Shown in pieces: positions 42,212 to 49,250 of a DNA stretch of 64,000 bases. Both the position numbers and the translations under genes were made by a program. How positions within the stretch are numbered: the stretch's first letter is position 1; each line of letters starts with the position of its first letter. The DNA comes from CAYVQE01 sp964633205 (GTDB lineage Bacteria; Myxococcota; B64-G9): NCBI GenBank assembly GCA_964633205.1, contig CAZWFN010000013.1, forward strand, positions 1-64,000. Direction: 5' to 3'. The notes under the pieces were generated by a model that was not told the DNA's origin, did not search any database, and was given only the letters and a program-made list of their open reading frames with translations.

Positions 42212-43444
42212 TCAGGACTGCATGTCCACCGGAATCAGCTCGGGCTCCACGATCAATCCGTGGGCCTGCCGGGCGTGCTCGAAAGCCTGGGGCGTCACGT
42301 CCAGGGGACAAAAATGGTCGATCCCATCTCGGATTCCCTCGGCTTGCAGCGCCTCGGTCAGCAAACGCCGCGCCGCCTGGTCGACCGCCAGCGGATTGCG
42401 GCCGACCAGAAAGCCCAGCGAAGGGCAGATCGGTTCTTGCCGTTCGTCGACACAATCGCAGCGCGGGGTCACGTCGTACATGTGAGCGATGTGGACGAAG
42501 TCGTCCCAGCGGTCCGCCATCAAGCCCACCAGGTAGTCGACCATCCGCACGGCCAGACTGTCGGCCCCCTTGTTCCAGTCCGACACATCGCGGCCCACCA
42601 GCTCGAGCGCGTCCTCGGGGCAGGCCTCCAGGCATTCGCCGCAACCGATGCAGGCGTCCTCGTCGAGCTCCGGACAGTCGCCGTCGATCTCTTCCAGGGC
42701 GTCCTCGGGGCAGCAATCGCAGCAGGCGGCGCAGCCCTGGCAGTGATCGGGATCGATGCGCGGGTGCAGGCTCTGGTGCATGGCCAGCTTGCCGTCGCGG
42801 CCGGCCAGGCCCATGGTCAGGCCCTTGACGCACAGGGCCAGGCCGCTCAGGCCGTGCAGCGTCAGGTGGGCGTGGTGCAGGATGGTCCCTGCCGCTTCGA
42901 AGCCGCCGGCCAGGTAGAAGCGATGGAAGCGGCCGCCCACAGCGCATTCGCGCACCACCTGCTCGTGCTCGAACTCGAACTGTCCGGCGACGGAGGTCCG
43001 GGGGCGGTCGAGCACCACGAACGGGGCCAGCTCGGTCCAGCCGCGTTTGCCGGCCAGCGCCCGGTAGGCCGCCGCCTCGGGGCCGTTCTCGCGATGGCCG
43101 CGGGGTCCCGAGTAGCAGACCGTGGTGTCGCCCACCACAGTCCGGTCGCAGCCGCGCCGGCGCAACCAGGCCAACGAACCGGCCAGCAGGGCCGGGCGCA
43201 AGGCGGTGTCCACCCGGGGCTCGCCGATGTGCACCTTGAGCAAGGCCGGAGCCCGCGGGTTCAGATCGGGAACCGCGTCGAGCACCTCGGCCAGGCTGCG
43301 GTCGAAGGCCTGCCGGTGCCGGGCATCGTCCGGGTCGAACTCACCGCCGGCCAGACGCAGCCACCAGACCGGGCTGGTGGCCGGGCCGTCGTCGGTCGGC
43401 GCCCGCATCCAGTCGGGCGGGCGATTGTTCGCTTCGCGGCTCAC
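42212..43444 (-). CDS. DUF362 protein with two 4Fe-4S clusters
   Basis: A 410-residue cytoplasmic protein with a DUF362-type domain (residues 20-220 and 290-410) interrupted by a bis-4Fe-4S ferredoxin domain. The Cys patterns are both CxxCxxCxxxCP: CQGCAACCDCCP and CIGCGECLEACP. The outer regions contain GDTTVCYSGPRG, VVLDRP and LAGGFEAAGTILHHAHL. Proteins like this often act as electron-transfer partners of unknown substrate. Sitting in the corrinoid operon, it could supply low-potential electrons to reactivate oxidised corrinoid, but this is inference; no known activator (RamA- or RACo-type) is in the window. GTG start, 5 nt after the preceding stop. Confidence 0.88.
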   Translation of the reverse strand: MSREANNRPPDWMRAPTDDGPATSPVWWLRLAGGEFDPDDARHRQAFDRSLAEVLDAVPDLNPRAPALLKVHIGEPRVDTALRPALLAGSLAWLRRRGCDRTVVGDTTVCYSGPRGHRENGPEAAAYRALAGKRGWTELAPFVVLDRPRTSVAGQFEFEHEQVVRECAVGGRFHRFYLAGGFEAAGTILHHAHLTLHGLSGLALCVKGLTMGLAGRDGKLAMHQSLHPRIDPDHCQGCAACCDCCPEDALEEIDGDCPELDEDACIGCGECLEACPEDALELVGRDVSDWNKGADSLAVRMVDYLVGLMADRWDDFVHIAHMYDVTPRCDCVDERQEPICPSLGFLVGRNPLAVDQAARRLLTEALQAEGIRDGIDHFCPLDVTPQAFEHARQAHGLIVEPELIPVDMQS

Positions 43445-43449
43445 GGAAC

Positions 43450-44805
43450 TCAGATCCTCTGGGCCTCGAGCAGGGCCGGGATGCCCCCGCGTTCATACAC
43501 CGCCCGCGCCTCGTCGGCCGGGTTGCGGCCGCTGCGCAGCCGTTGCCGCAGCGGTGCCAGGTACTCCTGCTCGCCACGGCCGCGGCGTTTGAGGCCCTGC
43601 TCGGCCACGTCCACCAGGCGGCCGGCCAGATCGGCCAGCGCCAGGCCGTCGACCCGGCCCTGCAGCCCCTGCTGGCAGGCGGCCTTGCGGGCCCGCCGCA
43701 GATCCTCCCAGTCGTGGGCGCGCAGCTCTTCGCTGGAGGCGTCCAGCGCCTCGGTCAGGCCCAGCGTCAGCGCGGCGATGCACAGCAGATCGTCGGGGGG
43801 CTGCTGATCGTTGACCCGGTTCTCGAGCGTGTAGTAGCGCGAGATGCGGGCGTTGTACCAGTAGAAGGTGCCGTGTTGGTCGATGTCGGCCGGCTCCGGC
43901 CGCACCTGAATCCGGTTGCCGGCGCCGTCGACCGCCTCGGCCCGGGCCTGGCGGTAGTAGTCGAAGAAACTGTGGTAGCCGGGCAGGCCCAGCGGCTCGC
44001 CGTCGCGGCGGACGTAGACCGGCGACAGGCCGGCGATGGCGCGCACGTAGTCGGGAAGATCCGTGAAGGGCTGCAACGGGATGCCGTAGCGGCCGGTGCC
44101 CGGATCCCACCAGTCCCAGAACATCTCGCCGACGCACTTGTGATCGGCGTCTAGCTCACCGCGCCAGATGGTCGAGTTGCCGGTCAGTGCGATCTGGGCG
44201 CCGGCGAAGCCGTTGAAGGCGTTGACCGCCGCCACCGCCTCGTCGAGGCTGACGTCGATGTGGACCTGGGAGGAGGCCGACACGGTGAACAGATGGACGT
44301 CGTCGCCGTCCTCCGGGGCGATGGCGTCGTTGGAGCCGAACAGATCGGCCCAGAAGGTGTTGCGGCTCTTCTTCATCTCCAGGTGCTTGCTGGGCGGGCT
44401 GATCGGCTGGATGCCGCTGCCCAGAAATAAATAGCCGCTCTGCTCCGAGTAGCGGCGCAGCAAGCCGCGCAGCTCATCGACCATCCGCTGGAGCTCGTGC
44501 AGGTCGGCCACGTGGGCCAGGGCGAACTCGGTCTTGCAGAAGCCGGTCTCGCAGCCGGCCATGGTGTCGTTGCAGGGGCCCGGGGTGCAGGCGCCGATCA
44601 CCTTGGCGCTGGCGCCGTCGCAATCCGGCCGCCAGCCCTGCTGCTCCAAAAACTGCCACAGTCCCTGGATGCCGGCATCGGTGCCGGCCCGGCCCTGCTG
44701 ATCGACGAACGGGAACTTCATCTCGGCGCCGACCCGGCGCTCGGGACTGCGTTTGGCGGTGGCCTGTTCAAAGCCGTTGACGAAGTGCTTCACGATGCGT
44801 TCCAC
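43450..44805 (-). CDS. Glutamate-cysteine-ligase-like carboxylate-amine ligase (GCS2-type)
   Basis: ATP-grasp-related glutamate-activating ligase, 451 residues. An RVGAEMKFPFVD segment near the start matches the usual substrate-binding Glu region. Further segments are GCETGFCKTEFAL, SASSQVHIDVSLDEAVAAVN, ALTGNSTIWRGE and the C-terminal YTLENRVNDQQPPDDLL. It may make gamma-glutamylcysteine, as in glutathione or ergothioneine pathways, or ligate glutamate to another amine, such as methylamine released by the neighbouring demethylases. No glutathione synthetase or ergothioneine genes are near. The GTG start overlaps the end of proA by 16 bp, so the two genes, both using activated glutamate, are co-translated. 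Confidence 0.83.
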   Translation of the reverse strand: MERIVKHFVNGFEQATAKRSPERRVGAEMKFPFVDQQGRAGTDAGIQGLWQFLEQQGWRPDCDGASAKVIGACTPGPCNDTMAGCETGFCKTEFALAHVADLHELQRMVDELRGLLRRYSEQSGYLFLGSGIQPISPPSKHLEMKKSRNTFWADLFGSNDAIAPEDGDDVHLFTVSASSQVHIDVSLDEAVAAVNAFNGFAGAQIALTGNSTIWRGELDADHKCVGEMFWDWWDPGTGRYGIPLQPFTDLPDYVRAIAGLSPVYVRRDGEPLGLPGYHSFFDYYRQARAEAVDGAGNRIQVRPEPADIDQHGTFYWYNARISRYYTLENRVNDQQPPDDLLCIAALTLGLTEALDASSEELRAHDWEDLRRARKAACQQGLQGRVDGLALADLAGRLVDVAEQGLKRRGRGEQEYLAPLRQRLRSGRNPADEARAVYERGGIPALLEAQRI

Positions 44806-46079
44806 GGTTGATCGCTCCCCATTATCTGGCCGTAGCCCTGCAGCACGAACTTGTAGCTGGTCAGCTCCTCGAGCCCCATCGGCCCGCGGGCGTGGAGCTT
44901 GTCGGTGGAGATGCCGATCTCGGCCCCCATGCCCAGCGACTCGCCGTCGCAGAACATGGTCGAGGCGTTGACCAGCACCACCCCGGAGTCGACCCCGGCC
45001 ACGAAGCGCCGGGCATCGGCCTGGTTTTCGGTGACGATGGCGTCGGTGTGGCCCGAGCCGTAGCGGTTGATGTGCGCCACGGCCGCGTCCACCCCGTCGA
45101 CCACCTTGAGCGAGTAGATCTTATCCAGATACTCGGTGGCGTAGTCTTCCTCGGTGGCCGGCTTCAAATCGGCCACCACCTGCCGGGCCTGCTCGCAGCC
45201 GCGCAGCTCGATCTGGTGGCGGCCCAGCGTGGCCGCCAGCTCGCCCAGCCAGTCCAGCTGGCTGGCGTCGAGCAGCAGCGATTCCGCGGCGTTGCACACG
45301 CCGGGCATCAGCAGCTTGGAGTCCAGCGCGATGCGCAGGGCTGTGTCCCGATCGGCCCGGGCTCCGATGTAGACGTGGCAGTTGCCCTCGAAGTGCTTGA
45401 TCACCGGCACCCGGGCCTGCTCGGCCACCGCCCGGATCAGCCCTTTGCCGCCGCGCGGGATGACCACGTCGATCAGGTCGGGACGAGCCAGCAGGTGGCC
45501 CACCTGATGGTGGTCGAGCCGAACCGGCTGCACCGCGCCGTCCGGCAGCCCGGCCACTTCCAGCGCGCGCTGCCACAGCTCCGCCAGCACCGCGGTGCAG
45601 TGCTTGGCCTCGGAGCCGCCCTTGAGCACGATGGCGTTGCCCGATTTCAGCGCGAAAGCGCCGCCGTTGACCGTCACGTGCGGCCGGGCTTCGTAGATCA
45701 TCAGCAGCACGCCCAGCGGCACCCGCATTCGGCCGTAGCTCAACCCGTTGTCCATCCGGCCGCAGCGCTCCAGCCGGCCGATGGGGTCGGGCAGGGCGGC
45801 GATCTTGATCAACGAGGTGATCCGGCCGCGCAGCTTGGCCTCGTCGAAGACCAATCGGCCGATCTGGGCCCGCGGCAGCCCGTCGCGCTCGGCCTGGTCG
45901 AGATCGCTGCGGTTGGCGCGCAGGATCTCTTCGCGCTTGTCCTCGAGCAGCGCGGCCATGCGCTGCAAGGCGGTGTTGCGCTGCTCGGCGGTGGTGGTGG
46001 CCAGGCTGGTGGCGGCTCGGCGCGCCCGCTGGGCGATGGCCTGGGCACGATCGAGTCCGTCGCTGGATGCGGTTTGCAT
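44790..46079 (-). CDS. proA: Gamma-glutamyl phosphate reductase
   Basis: NADPH-dependent reduction of gamma-glutamyl phosphate to glutamate-5-semialdehyde in proline synthesis. The aldehyde-dehydrogenase-fold protein has MIYEARPHVTVNGGAFALK, KHFEGNCHVYI, MPGVCNAAESLL with the catalytic Cys, TEYLDKIYSLKVVDGVDAA and HTDAIVTEN. The ATG at 46079 has GGGAGGA upstream and gives 429 residues, close to the family average. It is first in the long minus-strand operon. No proB or proC is nearby. Confidence 0.95.
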   Translation of the reverse strand: MQTASSDGLDRAQAIAQRARRAATSLATTTAEQRNTALQRMAALLEDKREEILRANRSDLDQAERDGLPRAQIGRLVFDEAKLRGRITSLIKIAALPDPIGRLERCGRMDNGLSYGRMRVPLGVLLMIYEARPHVTVNGGAFALKSGNAIVLKGGSEAKHCTAVLAELWQRALEVAGLPDGAVQPVRLDHHQVGHLLARPDLIDVVIPRGGKGLIRAVAEQARVPVIKHFEGNCHVYIGARADRDTALRIALDSKLLMPGVCNAAESLLLDASQLDWLGELAATLGRHQIELRGCEQARQVVADLKPATEEDYATEYLDKIYSLKVVDGVDAAVAHINRYGSGHTDAIVTENQADARRFVAGVDSGVVLVNASTMFCDGESLGMGAEIGISTDKLHARGPMGLEELTSYKFVLQGYGQIMGSDQPWNAS

Positions 46080-46154
46080 CAAGGGGTCCTCCCGCTCCGC
46101 AGAGCCCGTCATTTCGGAGATTCAGTCAGCTTTGGGCCCAAAAGCTTACGACCC

Positions 46155-46183
46155 TAAATAGCATATCGATCCGGGGCAGGCAA
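46155..46183 (-). promoter_or_regulatory. Possible promoter of the proA-led operon
   Basis: On the minus strand TTGCCT (46183-46178), a 17-bp spacer and TATTTA (46160-46155), about 76 nt before the proA ATG. A near-perfect AGCTTT-GGGCCC-AAAGCT hairpin lies in the leader (46125-46145). Weak match to consensus. Confidence 0.3.
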
Positions 46184-46258
46184 GGGCTTTGTCCCGACCG
46201 TGAATTCTTTTTTTTCAGTAAGTTGCGAGGAAGTTGAGGTATTCCGGGGTATGCCTTT

Positions 46259-47689
46259 TTACCACACGAAGGAGTCGGGCTTGGGCGGGTAGCCGCCGGC
46301 GTGGGGCAGCTCGAGCTGGGGCTGGTCCTCGTAGCTGGGCACGGTCTCGGCCGGTCCTTGTCGTAGCCGCTGGCGGCCCACCAGGGCCGGGGCCACGCTG
46401 CCGCGCATGTCGGCCGCCACCGGCAAACCGAGGCTGTAGAGCACGGTGGGGGTGATGTCCAGGATCGACAGGCCGCGCAACCGGCTGCCGGGGGCCACCC
46501 CGGGGCCGCGGGCCAGGATGGCGCCCGCGGACCAGTGGATGCCGCCGTAGGGCTCGGCCCGGAAGGGGTGCGGCTTGGGCCCGTCGCCGAAGCCATGGTC
46601 CGAGATGACCAGCACCAGGGTCGCGGGCCCGGCCAGGGCGTCGAGCAGGCGGCCGATGCGCGCATCGACGTCGCGGTGACAGTTGGCGATGACCCCGCCG
46701 AAGCGCCGCTTCAGCTCGGCCGCGTGCTCGGCCGGCAGGCCCCACTGGGCCAGCCTTTGCTTTATCTCTTTGATGGATTTGGAGAAAATCCAAAACCGAT
46801 GCCCCAGCGAGTCCGGGCACTGGAAGTAGGCCAGCACCACCTCGGGCCGTTGGCTGCGGGCCAGCTCCAGGGTGATGGCCTCGACCGAGCGCGCCCGGGC
46901 CAGGTTCCAACGCAGGGAGTAGACGTACTTGTCGATCTTGGGCAGCTCGCGCAGCGGCGAGCCGGCCGGCAGCGGGTCGGCCAGCCGGGCCACCTGCTCG
47001 GCCGTGATCTGCTCGGGCTCCACGATGTGGGCGCGCACCCGCTCGGTCAGCCGGGCCGGCTGCACGGCCCGCTCGACGTGGCGCCAGAAAGAGCCCTTGA
47101 TGGTCACCCGCCGCGGATCGCCGTAGAGCACCTTGGGCGCCACCATGACCCCGTTTTTCACCCGCTCGGCCGGCCAGGTGGTGGGCCAGCCCACGGTCAG
47201 GCTGCGGATGCCGCGTTCGCCCAGCAGCCCCCACAGCGCCTGGCAGCGGCGGTCGGCCGGGGTGTAGATCGCGCGCTCCTCGGTGCGCACCGCGGGCGGG
47301 TTGTAGTCGGAGTTCTTGACGTGGTCCCAGATGCCGTGCTGGTCGGGCAGCTTGCCGGTGACCGCCGAGGTCCAGACCTGCATGGTGCGCAAGGGCCAGT
47401 ACGAGGCCAGCGGCCCCATGGCGCCCTGCTCGGCCAGCTGCTGCAGGTGGGGCACGGCCCCTTTTTCCAGCAGCGGCTCGAGCACGTTGAGCGACAGTGC
47501 GTCGACGCCGATCAGCAGCACTCTCGGTCTGTCCGCCTTCTCGGTCTGTTCCGCCGAAGCGGCGGGTCGGCCGGCCAGCGCCAGCAGGCCGCTGAGCGCC
47601 AGCGCGGTGGCCAGGCTGCGCCGGCCCCTACTCCACGTAGCCCAGCGAGCGCAGCCGCTCGATCTCTTCGCGTTCGAAAGGGGCGTCAT
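46259..47689 (-). CDS. Exported type I phosphodiesterase
   Basis: A 476-residue alkaline-phosphatase-superfamily enzyme. It begins with a basic stretch and a hydrophobic signal region (ALALSGLLALAGRPAASA). VLLIGVDALSLNV gives the metal Asp, and the nucleophile motif is TMQVWTSAVTG (Thr102). VISDHGFGDGPKP and IHWSAGAILARGPG complete the metal and substrate loops, followed by GLSILDITPTVLYSLGLP. There is no LGY ending; it closes with PKPDSFVW. The start is uncertain: ATG at 47689 (or 47692, after GAGGAG) lies inside the previous gene, which ends at 47628, while no start codon occurs between that stop and the signal region. A 60-bp overlap, or a start that is not ATG/GTG/TTG, follows. Confidence 0.8.
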   Translation of the reverse strand: MTPLSNAKRSSGCARWATWSRGRRSLATALALSGLLALAGRPAASAEQTEKADRPRVLLIGVDALSLNVLEPLLEKGAVPHLQQLAEQGAMGPLASYWPLRTMQVWTSAVTGKLPDQHGIWDHVKNSDYNPPAVRTEERAIYTPADRRCQALWGLLGERGIRSLTVGWPTTWPAERVKNGVMVAPKVLYGDPRRVTIKGSFWRHVERAVQPARLTERVRAHIVEPEQITAEQVARLADPLPAGSPLRELPKIDKYVYSLRWNLARARSVEAITLELARSQRPEVVLAYFQCPDSLGHRFWIFSKSIKEIKQRLAQWGLPAEHAAELKRRFGGVIANCHRDVDARIGRLLDALAGPATLVLVISDHGFGDGPKPHPFRAEPYGGIHWSAGAILARGPGVAPGSRLRGLSILDITPTVLYSLGLPVAADMRGSVAPALVGRQRLRQGPAETVPSYEDQPQLELPHAGGYPPKPDSFVW

Positions 47690-49076
47690 CATCGTCCGGC
47701 TCCTCGTCGGCGTCATCGTGGCTGGCGGGCTGGTCACTGGCGCTGGCCGCTGCTGCTGCGGCCGGCTCGATGCCCAGCCGCGCCGCCAGGCTGCGGCCCT
47801 CGAAGGGCCCAGCGCCCTGGATCCGAAGCAGGTCCAGCAGGGTGGGGGCGATGTCGTAGAGGGTGGCGCCGACCAGGCGCCCGCCCGGGCGAATGTCGGC
47901 TCCGCCGACCAGCAGGGCGCCTTCGATCTCGTGCTCGCCGGTGAAGGGTACCTTCGGGTTGAGATCGTAGCGGCCGGTCCAGGCGGTGAAACCATGATCG
48001 GACACGACCGCGATCCGGGCCCGGCCGCCCAACGCCGCCCACAGCTGCCCGAGCACCTCGTCCAGCAACATGTAGTAGCGGTCGATCAGGCCGCCGTAGC
48101 GTTCGGCCAGCAGGTCGGCGTGCGCGGTGGGCAGGCCGGCCTCGCGCAGCTGGGCCTGGATACGCTTGGTCGACTCGCGGAACAGCCAGAAGCGGTGCGC
48201 CAGCGAGTCGCTGCCCTCGAAGTACACCATGGCCAGATCGGGTTTATCGCGCTCGAGCAAGTGCAGCAAAATGCGTTTCATGGTCAAGGTATTGGCCAAG
48301 GACCAGCGCAGGGCTCGGTGGTAGCGTTTCAAGATGGGGTAGGCGCTGAGCAACTCGGGGCCGGGCGGCGGGGCGAACGAGGTCAGCAGATCGGCCGGCA
48401 CCTCGTCCGGGCCGACGATCAGCGCGCTGATCTCGGGCCAGCGCTCGGGCGGGTAAACCTGGCGCTGCTCGTCCGGGTAGACCGCGCCCTTGATGGTCAC
48501 CTGCTTGCGCTCGCCCAGGGCCACGTAGGGCGCCACCATCACGCCGTCGACCTTCTCGGCCGGCCAGGTGTTGATCCAGCCCACCACCGCCACCCGGTGT
48601 CCCGCCCGCGAGGCCATCTGCCACAGGGCGGGCACACGGCGCATCCGGCTGGTCACCAGCCGCTGGCGGCCGCCGCGCCGATCGGCGGGCCAGAAGCGGC
48701 TGCCGGTGATGAAGTCGTAGATGCCGTGGACGTCGCGCGGCTGGCCGGTGGCGATGGTGGTCCACAGCGCGGGCGAGCGCATCTCGCGCTCGGATAGCAG
48801 CACCCCGTGGCAGCCCTGCTCGAGCAGGCGGGCGAAGTGGGGCAGGCGGCCCGCGGCCACCAGCGGCCGCAGCACCTCGAGATCCAGCGCATCGGCGCCC
48901 AGCAGCAGCACCGGACCGGGCTCCGGGTGTTGTTCTCGCTCTGCCTGAGCCGCGGCCGGCCGCGGCGGTGCTTCCGGGCCGGTCTCGGCGACGGTGCGGG
49001 CCGCGGAGGTGTCCTCGCATCCGCTGGCCGACAACAGCATGGCCAGAGACCAGGCGAAGGCTCGCCACGCGTGCAT
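47628..49076 (-). CDS. Lipoprotein type I phosphodiesterase
   Basis: A 482-residue surface lipoprotein: the ATG at 49076 has GGAGGG upstream and the signal ends at LLSASGC (lipid-anchored Cys20). The alkaline-phosphatase-superfamily domain starts with VLLLGADALDLEV. The nucleophile motif is SPALWTTIATG (Ser101), with VVSDHGFTAWTG for the second metal site. Inserted helices (NTLTMKRILLHLLERDK) make the substrate face. The C-terminus is Asp/Glu-rich and ends LRSLGYVE. A strong predicted promoter, TTGACA-16-TATAAG, lies at 49131-49158. The next phosphodiesterase gene begins within its 3' end. Confidence 0.88.
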   Translation of the reverse strand: MHAWRAFAWSLAMLLSASGCEDTSAARTVAETGPEAPPRPAAAQAEREQHPEPGPVLLLGADALDLEVLRPLVAAGRLPHFARLLEQGCHGVLLSEREMRSPALWTTIATGQPRDVHGIYDFITGSRFWPADRRGGRQRLVTSRMRRVPALWQMASRAGHRVAVVGWINTWPAEKVDGVMVAPYVALGERKQVTIKGAVYPDEQRQVYPPERWPEISALIVGPDEVPADLLTSFAPPPGPELLSAYPILKRYHRALRWSLANTLTMKRILLHLLERDKPDLAMVYFEGSDSLAHRFWLFRESTKRIQAQLREAGLPTAHADLLAERYGGLIDRYYMLLDEVLGQLWAALGGRARIAVVSDHGFTAWTGRYDLNPKVPFTGEHEIEGALLVGGADIRPGGRLVGATLYDIAPTLLDLLRIQGAGPFEGRSLAARLGIEPAAAAAASASDQPASHDDADEEPDDDDAPFEREEIERLRSLGYVE

Positions 49077-49120
49077 CTTCCCTCCGTTCACCGTCAAGTG
49101 TGGACGATTGTTTCGCACAC

Positions 49121-49158
49121 AAAACGTTTTCTTATACCAGCGGGTCGAGGTATGTCAA
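49121..49158 (-). promoter_or_regulatory. Predicted promoter of the 47628-49076 lipoprotein gene
   Basis: Minus-strand TTGACA (49158-49153), a 16-bp spacer and TATAAG (49136-49131). It is followed at once by a perfect 10-bp palindrome AAAACGTTTT (49121-49130) in the likely start-of-transcription zone, a good operator candidate. Confidence 0.55.
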
Positions 49159-49250
49159 AGTAGAATGCGTTCGGCGACCGGCTTGCCGCTGTGGCCAGCG
49201 ACCGCCGTGGCGCGGACAGCGCGTCGGCTTCGGGTACACGAGGAGGCGAG

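Noticed and set aside
43450..44805. Ergothioneine pathway (EgtA) for the glutamate-cysteine-ligase-like gene
   Set aside because: No EgtB, EgtC or EgtD-type gene is present; the nearby SAM methyltransferase has a different layout from EgtD.
46200..46216. T-run as an intrinsic terminator on the plus strand
   Set aside because: The T8 stretch has only a 3-bp stem ahead of it and no plus-strand gene ends there; in the minus direction it reads as A-run.
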